Assembly (NCBI RefSeq): GCF_010389155.1
Contig: NC_057765.1
Location: 9,672,001-9,736,000 of the forward strand
Direction of reading: 5' to 3'
DNA length: 64,000 nucleotides
DNA from: Erigeron canadensis
Taxonomy: Eukaryota; Streptophyta; Magnoliopsida; Asterales; Asteraceae
Numbering within the stretch: position 1 is the stretch's first letter; each line of letters opens with the position of its first letter. Under the pieces are notes generated by a model, which searched no databases, was not told the origin of the DNA, and saw nothing but the letters and a program-made list of their open reading frames with translations. This document shows positions 22,355 through 34,139 of the stretch, piece after piece. The position numbers were made by a program, and so were the translations under genes.

Positions 22355-23764
22355 GACTTCTTTAAGATACCCTCCATGCCTCTTGGAATAATGTGAATAA
22401 AATGTGGCTTATCTTATCTTCTCCATATTTTTAAATAGTTTTCAAAAGTGAGCGTGCATGAGAGAGCTCTGAAAGTCCGACTCTCCATAAATTTCCATTT
22501 GGAAAGATTAAAGAGAAAAGTAACTTGTCATAAGTAATAAAAAACTTAGTATGAGAATTAGTGTAAAATTAAGTAACTCATGATCAAATATACGTACATA
22601 GTATATATATGTAACGAATTTTAACTGTGTTCAAGAATTGTAAGTGTGTAACTATTTTGTTGTTGAATTCGTCTAATATAAATCGGCTAAATCTGATTGC
22701 TTGCAACATACAATGAAGATATCCTAAAGGTTTAATTCAACAATAATAATAATCAATTGGTTGTTGGCTCACTATCTAGTATCTAGCCAGTAAATCATTA
22801 CACGATTTTAACAAAAGTCCAGGTTATTTGCATGATTGAAGTTAATTCACACTAAGTAAATAAGTTCATAGTTTTTTACATTTCGATCGGGACACTAATC
22901 CCTATTGAAGTATAATAAACTTACATGATGAATTAATATTGTTTACAAAGATAAAGACCTGGCTTCTGCTCAGTCAATTAAACTTTCATGTAATGTAACT
23001 GAACAATCTAGATGTAAGGTTTGAAAGAGTTTTTTTACATTGATAAAGATAGAAAGACAAATTGTTAAATTTGATAAAAAGAAGAAAAAAAGATTAAAAA
23101 AAAAATTGACATTGATAATTATGATAGTCCTGGATCGAGTACATACGTAACATACTTGGCATTTGTGGAACACATATTAATTGTGATACAATTGATGTAT
23201 TAATCCGTGAAGTGATGATATTACTATATTAGGCTATTATTAGCCAAAGTGATTAAATCTCCCATACCGCGACGAGTATGCATGCGAAATCAGTTTTCTT
23301 TTTAATTTAGGTGGGTCCCCATTTATGTATAAATAAACTTACTTAATACTGATAAAAAAAAAAAAGTGATAATGAAAAAATAATGATAGATAATGTTCTT
23401 TGCTCCTTGTGTCGAGCCATACCTTTTTGTACACCTCTTAATTTTTGGTTACATATATTGGTGAGTCTTTTTGGGTCGTTCAAGGTTCTAGAGCTCAAAG
23501 TGTTGACATATTAATTTGTATTAGTGACATATATTGCTTGGTTCGTTGGACAATTATAGCTTGACTTAAACTTGTTATTGTTCGATCAAGGTGAGTTTCG
23601 TTGCCCCTATCTTTGATAGCTTTGGGGTGGAAAGTGTACTGATCGATTTTGTAAAAGCTAGTGTCAATATTTTTTGTGGTACAATATGTAGATGATAGTC
23701 GAATACTTACTACATGTTTGTCTTCGGGAAGCTCCACGTGCATAGTGATTATATTGTGAAATGT

Positions 23765-23915
23765 GATTGTTGTGGGTTGCATCCCCAACAGTCTTGTGGG
23801 TTGCGTCCCGATATTGATAGAACCATGTGTGTCTTGGGTTGCGTCCCCAATAATCCTATGGGTTGCATCCTGGTGGTTGCTATGTATGAAGTTGTCATGG
23901 TTTGCGTCTCCGATA
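23765..23915 (+). repeat. five degenerate copies of GGGTTGCGTCCC
   Basis: Variants of GGGTTGC(A/G)TCCCC occur at about 23773, 23799, 23836, 23861 and 23898, spaced 25-37 bp apart. The spacing is irregular and the intervening sequence is not conserved, so this is a motif cluster, not a clean minisatellite. Confidence 0.7.
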
Positions 23916-25090
23916 ACTTGCAAATAATGTTGGAATCAACATGTGTTATGAGTTATTGGTATTGATTATGTTATTGATGATTGATTGACTTGATTGTTTG
24001 TGTTATAAATATGTGATTAGTAATCCTTGTCGTGAATCTTATGTCTTGTGTAAAGTTTTACTATAACTATCCCTTAACTCTATGGTGTTGTACTATCTTG
24101 TTTATATCGGAACAAAATGATTCTTGTTATTCAAACCTACGAACTCACCAACAATGTGTTGATTTGATTTAGTACGTACACTTTTCAGGTAACTAAGATA
24201 ACGCTAGGAACCAAGGTTGATTTGGAGGCTAGCTTGGATTGGATAAAGGAAGCGGAGCATTTTTTGTTGAGTATATTAGGAATATACACATTGGGTAGTG
24301 CTTTCTTGATTTGACTTGAATCTCGAGGTCGATAACCCGAATACTCCCTATTGAGGTATGAACAATTGTTATTTTGAAACGAATGTACTAGCTGCAATGA
24401 TTAACTTGTTGTGAATTGTTTTGATTGGATGATTTTTATGTTAAATTCTTGGTTCACTTGTAATTAACCATTGTTTTTCATTTAGATCGTAGCTCTGTGA
24501 GATATCCATGTCATACTGTGTTTTTTTTGACATCTCATGTTTTTGCTTTGTTGGGATATTACAGATATACTACAAGTATCGATGAATGAAAATCAATGTT
24601 AGAGATTTACTCCATTGAAACGAGTAGGAATGCAATCGAGCTAAAATACGTACAGGTTTAAATTAAAATATTCTTATTGCGTATTTCGGATCGAAACTCT
24701 TAAATTTGAAATAATAGAGTTTTAAAAAGACAATATGTGAAATCCTTCCGAATTGTTTCGTTGTAGGTAACCATGCATGTGGAAGCCTTCAGTTAGAATT
24801 TAGTCATGGATCCATATACATATGCTTTTTCATACAAGTGGACAATTGTTTAAGATATCCTAACTATACACTAGCATCTTCATGTGGGGTTGAGTAGCAT
24901 AATGCTTGTAGACAAATTTGATTCTAACTACACTTTAATTCTTAGAGAGTAGCTAGGAGAGTTCATAATGCTTATACTTCAGTGAGATAATTGGTAAATT
25001 AGGAAAAACAAACTTATGAATCCGATTCATTGTCGACGATGACAACAATAGTGCTCAATCTCGTTAAACATGAGATAAAAAAAAAAATGT

Positions 25091-25497
25091 CACTACAAAT
25101 AATATTGTATTTATTTATACTTTTAGTAAGTGTGAACAAATTAAAAAATTTGTCACATTTTTATGTATGTAAAAAATATATAAAAATAAAAGTGTATAGA
25201 AATTTCTTCACACTAAAAAGTGTATAGAACTAAAATGTCACACTTTTTAGTATTGACATCTCATTTATCCACACTAGCTTTTTAGTTACCGTGAACAAAT
25301 GAGGTGTTACAAAATAATTATAAAAGTGTACACTAAAAAGTGTGAACTTTTAGTTCTACACATTTTTAGTTCTACACACTTTTTAGTGTGCAGAAATTTC
25401 TACACTTTTATTTTTACACACATAAAAGCGTGATAAATGTTTTAATTTGTTTACGCTAACTAAAAGTATGAACAATTGCAACATTGTTTGTAACGTG
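25091..25497. mobile_element. CACTA-like foldback MITE, 407 bp
   Basis: The left end is CACTACAAATAATATTG and the right end read inward is CACGTTACAAACAATGTTG. The arms are long and mirrored, with repeated CACACTTTTTAGT / ACTAAAAAGTGTG and AGTTCTACAC / GTATAGAACT blocks. CACTAC is the En/Spm terminal motif. The 3-bp target duplication expected for the class is not evident, so assignment is tentative. Confidence 0.5.
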
Positions 25498-26164
25498 TAA
25501 ACACTTATAACTAATGTAAAAGTTGTTTATAGAAAAGACTTTCCACAAAAGTGTGTTTTATATAAACTCATGTATGACCCATTAAATAAAAAGATGATAG
25601 AAAAAGAGAAATAAGATTTACATTAATCTATCACATCATTTTATAGAAGATTGCTTGTAATTTATTTGTAAACTTATAACAAACACCTTATCTAGTTTTT
25701 TAATATATTGTTGTGTGCGCGTATATGTGTGTGTTTTTACACCAAAACTTTAAGAACGCATGGGTACCCATCAACTCAATTATTATAAGGCATCTTGTGA
25801 CGCATGGTTTGTCTTTTCTCTTTGGTTGCCCTAAAAGTCCTCTTTGCCATATATTCGTAGCGGATCCTATATATATGGTTTCCACTTTCGGCCATTTAAA
25901 TTTAAAATAATGTATATATGATGTCTAACTTCCCTGATCATCCACGTGTAGCTCTTGGGTATATTGCAATCGACATCTCTCGATCACTTTCTGATTCGTT
26001 TAATTAGGGTCTTTCAAAATCGTTTGTGGTTAAATACTTTTTAATAATAACAATAACAATCTATCTATCTATATCCATAATATAACTAAAACAAAAGATT
26101 GGAGGTACATTTAATACCCTTAATCCTTCTCTTTTAGCCTAATCCTTCATCCTTATATATTCTC

Positions 26165-26439
26165 TAATTTTTTTTAATATTAATCTAAATTAATTTACAC
26201 TTTTGGTTTTCCATCATCAATTTACACTTTAATCCAATCTAAAACAACTAATTTACACTTTTTGGGATCTCATCACTAATTTACATTTTTTTAACCAAAT
26301 TTAAAAATAATTAACTTACACTTTTTGATTTTTCATAACCAAATAAAACTTTAACCCAATTTAAAAATAATTAATTGTATTTTTTGGTTTTCTATCACCA
26401 ATTTACACTTAAAAATAATTAATTTACACTTTTTGGTTT
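26165..26439 (+). repeat. minisatellite of about 60 bp units (AATTTACACTTTTTGG...)
   Basis: Units read roughly AATTTACACTTTTTGGTTTT-CCATCACC followed by AATTTACACTTTAACCCAAT and TTAAAAATAATT. The same unit appears at 28925-28985, 36510-36765, 37706-37760, 57075-57265 and, degenerate, at 18976-19040. It is a mobile-element-associated array. Confidence 0.8.
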
Positions 26440-28918
26440 TGTTAGGTCCAGTTTTACTGGAGTCGCTCCAGACATGAAGACTGGAGCTCCACTGAAGATT
26501 TGTCCAGAAATAATAGAAGACCAGTGAACCACTTACTTGTACAAAAATCTGGATTCCACCAGATTGGTTCACTGGACTTCACTCCAGTCAACATCTCTCC
26601 ACTGAAGACATTTTCATTGAAGTCGAAGACTGAAGTCTGAAGAAAGAAGACTGACAAATGGCGGGACCCACTAACAGTCTTACCAGATCTCCTGATTGGA
26701 GTCCTTGTCAGTGTTCTAGACCTTACAAGTCTGAACACTGATTACGATGAATTGACTTGCTTACCTTTACACGCTTTTATCCGGATAATATACTTGTCCC
26801 TTGTTAAAAGTCTTACACGCGTGTAAAGGTGGTTGGTTAAAGCATGAAAGGTCACATCAATGTAACTTTATTCTTGTACTTTAATCAATACATTTAAAGA
26901 ATAAATATTATATCCTTAAATGTATGAACGTTTATTTGTGCGGCAAAAATAATTAAATATTAATTATTTTTGCCTATAAATACCAAGTCATTTCTCTCGT
27001 CCAAGTTACTTTTTGCAATTTGGTGAATTTGTCTAAATACTCTCGATCTAAACAGTTATACTTCACAACTTTAAGTATTTCGATCAAGGAGAATATTTGG
27101 AAAACATAGATCACTTGTAATTCATAGATTGTTTAGATACTTACATTTGTATTATCTAGATTCCGCAACAATCTTGTATTTTATTTAACATCAATAAATA
27201 GAATACACTCGAAAATTACATTGTGTCTCACCATTTAATTATTTACTTATTTATTGCTTTTAAGTCTTGTATTACTGTTTGAACCTATATTAATTGGCCC
27301 AGTGACGATTGAGATTAAGGGCCTTAATCACTATGACTCCTGATAAATCAGTGCGAACCTAACAAACTCTTAGCGAGTCTAAGATGACAGTGATTGTGTG
27401 GTGAATTTGATATGATTGATTCTTGATTGACTGTGAACATTGAATGAGATTGAATTTAATGTGAATTGAATGTGTGCGTTGACAAGCATTGAATTGAGCT
27501 TTTATAGAAGTATATTTGGAAGGGTGACAAACATTTTCAAGGATTCTAATGTTGTCAGTTTCCTTTCTGTCGTAAAGACTGTAGCATGTAAATATATATA
27601 TATATATATATATGTAATATATATATATATAGCTCATGCCTGTCAAGCTGCATAACTAAAATATATAAGTAGTATATATGGATATGCATTCGAACAGGAG
27701 AAAACATTTTCTAGTAATATAAGTTCATAACTCATTTCGGCCTATATAGACCCACTAAAGAGAATCAGGCCGGCCCATGTATTATTAGATACAAAAATTG
27801 ATGCCTAGCTCCATTTAGCATTGCTCGAGCACCTCATGCTATGCTACTCGAGCACCTGATAGACAAGCAAAGGAGGTCATAGCTCGAGCTCTGGCATATG
27901 TTACTCGAGATCCTGGTATTAGGACAAGGGAGGTCAAACCCATACTTATTTTAAATAGTCTAGCCCATTAGATATAATTAGTTGTATATATACCCTAGCA
28001 AGGGTTTCTTGGCCTTGCTTGTTATATCTCGAGCCCCACACATCCATAGCATACCTCGAGCCTTTCCTATCTCGAGTAGCCCTTCCTATCTCTAATTTAT
28101 GTAAGTCGAGCTTTCTAATCTTCTGAAAATAAATATATATATTTCGAGCATTGCCATCTCGAGTATCAGTATCTCGATCAAGTCGAGTTTTTAGCATGGA
28201 ATAAGAGTTACAAGTCGGCCCATTAGGTTAAATATCACCTAGCCGTTCCATTCCTAATTGTCAGATCTCAATACATATATCAACTGAAAGGCATCCTGAT
28301 CTCGAGCTCACAATCTCGAGCCATTCCTGTCATATCTCGAGTTGTAAGTAGGGCCATATATATATATATATATACACACTTATGTATATATACTTCGGGT
28401 ACTCTTTCTTAGACCCTTTCATAACTCGAGTATTTCATAACTCTAGCATTTTATGGATAGACTATACTTGTCTCGAGCCCCCGTATACATCTCGAGCCTT
28501 TCTCATTTAGAGTCCATCTCGGATCCCTCATATAAATCCTTTAATTTTGAAAATATAATATAATATATATATATATATATATATATTTTTCGGGTATTCG
28601 ATACTGATCTCGAGCATCTCTATCTCGAGTATATTGATGTCAAGCATCTCTATCTCGAGTATATTGGTCTCGATCATCTCTATCTCGAGTACATCAGGTA
28701 TTCCATATTACCTTCTTGTAATTCGAGCATCTCTATCTCGAGTCCCACTATTATCCGGTGGTTTAGTATACATGTTTAATCTCGTAGATATCTATACATC
28801 ATCAATTACTTTACTTATTTACTTGCATTATATTTAAAGTGATACTAGTCCTTTCTAGTTCAATACTTGACTTGTTAGTCTACACACTTGGGTTAAACCA
28901 TCGTGAGGGGACTTCACA
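26440..28918 (+). mobile_element. LTR-type insertion in repeat copy 1
   Basis: The insertion starts TGTTAGGTCC and ends GGGACTTCACA, splitting a minisatellite unit. It is flanked by GGTTT on the left and AGTTT on the right (a perfect GGTTT pair in copy 2). An LTR-like unit 26440-27364 has 8-bp inverted termini, TGTTAGGT...ACCTAACA. The rest is non-coding and contains the CTCGAG-rich tract. No gag or pol was seen, so it is non-autonomous or rearranged. Confidence 0.6.
27822..28760 (+). repeat. CTCGAG-rich tract (about 20 sites in 0.94 kb)
   Basis: The palindrome CTCGAG recurs about 20 times, usually as (T)ATCTCGAG(C/T), with further one-base variants. Between 28611 and 28745 it forms an irregular array with units such as CATCTCTATCTCGAGTATAT. 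AT microsatellites interrupt it at about 28346-28374 and 28562-28586. One site would be expected by chance in about 4 kb, or less often in AT-rich DNA. Confidence 0.85.
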
Positions 28919-29166
28919 AGTTTCCATCACCAATTTACAATTTCACCCAATTTAAAAATAATTAATTTACTTTTTTTGGTTTTATTGGTAATTTATAATA
29001 TAACTCAAGCACGACAAAAAAAAATTACGATCAACTACAAAAGGGTTTTTCTATTTATATACTTTGCACATAATTAATCATTATTATTATTTTTTAACAT
29101 TGAATTCTTACATTATTGTTATTATTATTTCTTTTAATTTAGTTTGTTGTCCATTATAGGTTCGTT

Positions 29167-29355
29167 ATGGCTTTTTGTTCAACAACAAAAAATATGACCA
29201 CATTAGTTAATTTTGAAAATCTTAAACCAACACATGTTAACCATCATTTACGACTCCGTGTTGTGCATGTATGGACTGTTTCGGAGTGGAACAACCCGAA
29301 GAAATTCAAAACGTTCGAGATGGTTTTTGTTAATGAATTGATATGTATTTTTTAA
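29167..29355 (+). pseudogene. replication protein A (RPA70)-like OB-fold exon, copy 1
   Basis: A 62-codon frame begins MAFCSTTKNMTTLVNFENLKP and continues with HHLRLRVVHVWTVSEWNNP, then FEMVFVNE. This is the first strand-rich part of an RPA70-type OB fold, as in RPA-like proteins encoded or captured by plant Helitrons. A stop at 29353-29355 or a splice site follows; no second exon was found nearby. It is probably a captured or decayed fragment, since the full protein would need several hundred more residues. Confidence 0.55.
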
Positions 29356-29791
29356 ATTATATAGTTTACACTTTTAGAATATAAGAAACTGTAAAATTTT
29401 TGTTTAGCTAAAGTTGAAAAAAAAAGGTAAACTGAAATCAATATTTATATGAAGTTAATTTTCGTATGTTTCTTCTTTAGCTTTCGTATTGATTAAGTTG
29501 TGATATATGACTTAACTAATCTAAATATTATATATTAAACTTTGTATTTGTAACCTATATTAACTCTTAAAATTTACGATTATATATTTCTATAACCTTT
29601 TAAATATAAAGTCTAACTTTGCTATGAGTAGGGTTCTGATTACTTTAATATATTGACTTTGATTATTTTGATATTGTTTTGAAAATAGCTTGTAAGTCCC
29701 TTGGGTCTTACTGAACCTAGATTGACTTAAGGATATGTCGAGGTGCGGAATTCCTCGAGATAACCCATGGTTACTATATCTACCTTTTATG

Positions 29792-29796
<5 letters not shown>

Positions 29797-29823
<27 letters not shown>
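29797..29823. repeat. AT microsatellite at the end of repeat copy 1
   Basis: About 13 AT units. The same run ends copy 2 at about 38572-38596. The LTR retrotransposon to the right abuts this run, so insertion into the microsatellite is likely. Other AT runs in the window lie at about 6235-6256, 8580-8600, 27594-27632, 39402-39418 and 46523-46541. Confidence 0.85.
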
Positions 29824-30148
29824 CTTTTTGTGTGAATATAAACACCCGTATTTGGTTATATGGTGAAACGGCTTTCCAGACAAACTTTACCAACCGACGT
29901 GGTAACCTATGTCTACAAGTCGTCCAAACCGGGTATGTGTTTGCGGTTCGTGCGTGAGTCGAGAACCCACAAGATCAAATTGTGCGTGTTCTTGGTTTTC
30001 TCTCTCTAGGTTTTGCTCGTTTTTCTCTCTACACTCTTGTTCTAAACACGCATACAAACACCCTCTATTTATAGGCAAGTGACAAAAACTCTCAAATCCA
30101 TTGGGTTTGAGTGTTCTCATGACAAGCCCATTAAGGTTTTGGCCTAGT

Positions 30149-30385
30149 TTGAGAGTTCTTGTGTACAAGCATACTTTTGCTTGTTTCCATAGAAACTTTC
30201 AAACCATTTGAGAGTTCTTATGAACAAGCAAACTTTTGTTTGTTCCTCAGAAACTCTCAAATGACCATTTGAGTGTTCTTTCCACAAGCAAACTTTTGCT
30301 CGTTCCCAAGAACCCTCAAATGACCTTTTGAGTGTTCTCTCCACAAACAACTAATTGTTCGTTCCCAAGAACACTCAAATAACAC
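30149..30385. repeat. four about 60-bp tandem units within the LTR
   Basis: Units contain TTTGAGAGTTCTT...AACAAGCAAACTTTTG...GTTCC...AGAAACTCTCAAA. Each unit can fold on itself because its start (TTTGAG..GTTCT) mirrors its end (AGAA..CTCAAA). They lie in U3, upstream of the LTR TATA box on the minus strand, where plant LTRs often carry enhancer-like repeats. Confidence 0.8.
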
Positions 30386-30404
30386 TTAGGAATATTTGAG
30401 TTAA

Positions 30405-30722
30405 TGTCTTTACTGCGGTCAAAACGCATAACCGACATTACACTCAGAGTTAATGTCTTTACTGCTGTCAAGACGCAGAACCGACATTAACTCAGGCAGA
30501 GTTTCTACTGCTGTAAATATACGCAGAAACAACATTAGCTATGACAATGTTTTTCTACTGTTGTAAATACGCAGCAACAACGTCGTCAATATTACCTATT
30601 GGAAGTATATATTTAAGATAACGTTTCTCCTGCTGTAAATATGAAGAAACACAATTATCTTAACTTCCATTTGGAAGTACATTAAATTAATATTTCAACT
30701 GCTGTAAAACGCAGAAACAATA
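30405..30722. repeat. six small hairpin repeats CTGCTGTAAATACGCAG in U3
   Basis: Variants of (T)ACTGCTGTAAATACGCAG(A)AAC occur six times with flanking complementary words (for example GTTAATGTC...GACATTAAC and AGTTTCT...AGAAAC). Each can form a short stem. The pattern is regular in structure but the flanks differ. Confidence 0.7.
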
Positions 30723-30986
30723 AACAAACACATAAACATAAATGGATCCCAATATGATAAAAAATATATGCCAAAGTAATATTATTGATAAACGGTAATT
30801 ACAAGATAAATTACAAGACTTGGATATATATGAAAATATATGTAACACATCTAGAATGCTTTTGTCACCGAGAAACATGCACCAACAGTCTCCCCCTTGA
30901 CACTAGCATCTAGATGTGACCTTCAAGTCTTCGTTTGTCATCCTAAGTGCTGGCCAAAAACCCTCTTCAGGAACTCTAGAAGTTGT

Positions 30987-33645
30987 CTACTTTCTTCTGA
31001 TCTTCTTCGTGACATGAGTCTCTTTCTCGAAATCTGAGTCAGACTCTGTCAGTGATTCCTTGCTTCTGCCTGCAGCAACTCTACAAGCTCTTTCTTGATC
31101 AACCCTAGATCCAGGATCCTTTGGCTTAATCATGTCGGCCATTGCATTTTGATATGCCACGTCATTGTGTCCGAACATTGTAAAGATCTCGTTCTTCAGA
31201 ATCAAAGAGCCAGATGATAGAACATCATCTCCAGAGAACACGTAGAACATTCTGATGACCAACTCCTTCATCTCCAGTTGATCGTTCCTGGTCACCAACT
31301 CTTACATCTCCAGTTGGTGAGGAACCAGCATCGGCAGGTGCTTTCCCTTTGTCTCCAGCTGTAGGGGCTCGAGAGGTACCAGCAGCAGCAGGCTAGCTTT
31401 GCTCCCCCTGAGATATAACAGTCCTCTGCCTATTGGAAATCTTGTAGTCTCTCTTTGTCTACTAGGATTATCTCCCTCGTCTTCTCTACTTTCCCTCCTA
31501 AGGGCACCATTCTTACAGGTTGGCTGTATCTTCCCCCGAGACTTAAGATTTTCAATAATCTCATTCAGCTGGTCATAGTCGCCATCGAAGCTTGTCAAAC
31601 CCGCAGTCTGGCTCTTTATAACTTCATTATGATTTTCCAATCTTTCGGCAATCTGTTTCAGATGCTTGATTGTCTCAGATTGGATTGATTGTAGAGCCTC
31701 CTGCCTTGTTTGAAGCTGAGCATTCTTAGCTTTCAGCTCTTCAAGCTCCAAACGATGTGATTCTTCCTGCTTAGATAGATCTTCTATCAAGCCCGAAACC
31801 AAAGCCCTCATCTCAACCACTTGCTTCACCAACTCTAAAATAGTATCATCGTCGGTTCTGGAGCTTCCTGGTTGGGAAGACATCACGGATGGTCGAGGAG
31901 GGATAGTTGGTGGAACAGTCGGTCTTGACTCCGGTTGATTGTGGATGCATGTGGTTGTAGGGTTGCAGAAGTTCCTACAACTGGAAGTGTAACAGTGCTA
32001 AGTGGAACTGATGTGGTGGCATCATTGGTGAAAGATGTGAATGCAGACCCCGTAGCTGATAGTCTGATTCATGTACTTGTTGGCTCTACCGATGGCCTCA
32101 TCATCAACCCCTTACCTGCTCCCCTAGGTCTAGCAGTTACTTCCTCAGTATCTCTCTGCACATGCTCAGACACATACCCTTTTCCCTCTTCAACTGCCAC
32201 ACTCATCATTGCACTAAGTCTTGCATACTTCTGAGTGCTAGATGTGCCTTCATCAGCCCTTTTTCTCCTCCTGGGCTGTAAAGGCAAACTATCTTCTTCA
32301 TCTTCCTCCTCAGGCTGGGAATCTGCATCAGCCTTTAGTTCCCTTTCAGATTGAGCAGCACGCTTTTCTTGCAAAAGCCTGTGTGCTCGTTCTTGAGGGT
32401 CCTCTTGACCATCATCATCATCATCATCACTAGAGCTCTCCTCTTGATCACTCGCAATGGCATGAGAATCACTACTTGCATCATTATCGGCCTCATGGTC
32501 CTCGAATATCTCGTTGATCTCTGCCTCTAGATCAGCACGAGCGTCAAAATGTTGAACCTGATTGATATCATCATTAGGTTCCAACATTTGTTGTGCAACC
32601 TCCACAGCCTCTTCAGCATTAGCTTGACCTTGTTCTAGCTACTTAAAAGAACAAGTCATCGACTGCTTCAACATTTATTGGCGGTTGTTGCACTAAAGGT
32701 TATTGTTGCTGTTGTTGTTGCTGTACTTGGTGTGCTGCAGGTGGTGGTTAGGGAACTTGCTGTGGAGCTGCAACAATATTTCCTTCAACATCAGACCCAT
32801 CATGGGCAAATCCATCATTATCCGGAGCAACATATGCTGGATTACTGACTGCACCAAACAGATGTCTGTCTGTCAGTCGAGCTGGAGGTGGGAGTGAACC
32901 TCTATACTTGTAACTATCACTAAATATTCGATTCGACATAGTAGTTACATGCTCAACCGAACCCACCTGTGGTAGATTGGGCAAACGAGTGTTGATGATC
33001 ATCATAATAAACCGGGGATACATCAAGAAACGCTCGTTGGCAATTGCACCAATTTGCCTCCTAATCTCGCTGAAGAAGAAACGAGAAAAGCTATACGGCT
33101 TGTTCAGCACAAGGGTTACAACTTGAGACTGGGTCTCGACATTCAGCTTGTCGTACCCTGACTTCCTGGTTGCTAAGAGCAACCATCACCACATGACTAA
33201 AGAACTTCCATTTCCCGTGAATACAGTTCTTCGTGAAGGTGTTTTGGTTTGGATCCCCAACATAACCCATTCTTTTGTAAACACCATATCTTAGTGCCAG
33301 TGGGTATGTGATGGGACCATTGGCTCCTCCCTTTTGGGCTTCAGTACCCAAACCAAGTATCTGGATCAAATCTTGAGGAGTAAACTGGATGACCTGATTA
33401 TTCACCATAGCTTCAATACTCTCATTGTTTCCAGCAATATATCTAGCAGATGCCCAGAATTGACGAATATACGTCAATCTAATCACTGGGTTGGCAGTGA
33501 GAACCCTTCTGATTCAGGATCATTGAAAGAACTCCAAAATCTGAACAAACTCAGCTGCATTCTCCTGGTTGACATCCAAGTTAATCAAATAGTTATGATT
33601 GTTATGGAATCGTCTCTCAACCATCTACACAAAGATACAAACAAC
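30987..33645 (-). pseudogene. broken accessory ORF of an LTR retrotransposon (3' of pol)
   Basis: Several minus-strand frames line up as one decayed protein. The N-terminal block (33645-33500) contains NHNYLINLDVNQENA. The middle block (33486-32748) has YIRQFWASARY, then VVTLVLNKPYSFSRFFF and FLMYPRFIMMIIN. An acidic and charged stretch (32605-32069) follows, then a coiled coil (31886-31500) and a basic tail ending at 30987, about 90 bp before the polypurine tract. I recognise this block order from retrotransposon proteins of composite-family genomes, often mislabelled with unrelated domain names. Its function is unknown to me; placement next to the 3' LTR suggests an extra or env-position ORF. 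Frameshifts (about 33530 and 33180) and several stops make it non-functional. Confidence 0.65.
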
Positions 33646-34139
33646 CAAACAAACGATTAGCAACAACAAATATGGTCGAACTTTAAAGCTCTTAACATTT
33701 TCTAAACCCCTGAAACTCTTAGTTTCATCGGTTTCGAGAATATTATCAATTTTAACTATCGACAAATAGGTTGAACAATAAAATTCTTAACATTTTCTAG
33801 GATAGCGAAACCATTTGTTTCATAATCCACCAAAACGTCACCAATTTTATCGAATCAACTAGTCGAAATTAAAACTTTTATTGTTTTTTAAAGTCGTGAA
33901 ACCATTTGCTTCATAACCTTCCAAAACATTTAGTTTTAATCAACGACACTTTAAACTTTATTAAAATTTAACTGAAAACCATTTGTTTTACTTAAATTTT
34001 AAAGTTCAATATTATAAGGCTATTCATACTTTCTAATTTGACTCATTTGAAAATTTTCGGAAGTCCTATAACAAATGAATTCCTCATACATACACATATG
34101 GTGACACTACACACATATGGTGTCGGGTCTGACTAGTCA

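Larger units (their letters stand above)
22355..25860. other. intergenic; motif repeats and a CACTA-like foldback
   Basis: Apart from the elements listed separately, 23400-24600 is compositionally different from its surroundings and could be an old LTR, but no terminal pair, primer-binding site or polypurine tract was found. No gene is supported on either strand. Confidence 0.45.
25861..29800 (+). repeat. segmental repeat copy 1 (3.9 kb, Helitron-type minisatellite, LTR insertion, RPA-like exon)
   Basis: From GGATCCTATATATATGG onward this segment is more than 90% similar by eye to 36187-38595, in the same orientation. Shared parts are a leader, a TCTATATCCATAATATAAC sequence like a Helitron 5' end (26062), an approximately 60-bp minisatellite, an LTR-like insertion, an RPA-like exon, and a tail ending in an AT microsatellite. 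Copy 1 carries about 1.53 kb (27274-28802) missing from copy 2. ATTACT flanks that extra piece on both sides. Confidence 0.85.
29828..30887 (-). mobile_element. 3' LTR of a minus-strand LTR retrotransposon (about 1.06 kb)
   Basis: On the minus strand the polypurine tract AAGGGGGAGAC (30898-30888) is followed directly by TGTTGGTGCATG, a classical 3' LTR start. A TATA box, CTATAAATAGAGGG, lies at 30074-30061, giving a U3 of about 850 bp. The 3' border near 29828 (ending ...TTCACACA) is approximate because it meets an AT microsatellite. Two internal repeat arrays are listed separately. The matching 5' LTR and gag-pol are not in the window, so the copy is truncated or broken up. Confidence 0.7.

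Noticed and set aside
26454..26738. Open frames within the LTR-type insertions (also 36677-36898)
   Set aside because: They are non-coding LTR sequence; frames are not kept between the two copies beyond nucleotide similarity.
30149..30722. CRISPR-like array
   Set aside because: The repeats are degenerate, lie in a plant LTR, and lack uniform spacers.
32242..32433. Plus-strand frame ending in a histidine run
   Set aside because: Reverse reading of the acidic GAT/GAC repeat in the retrotransposon accessory ORF.
30987..33486. Cellular gene for a coiled-coil or acidic nuclear protein
   Set aside because: The frames sit directly before a polypurine tract and LTR and are interrupted repeatedly; a transposon ORF is the simpler reading.
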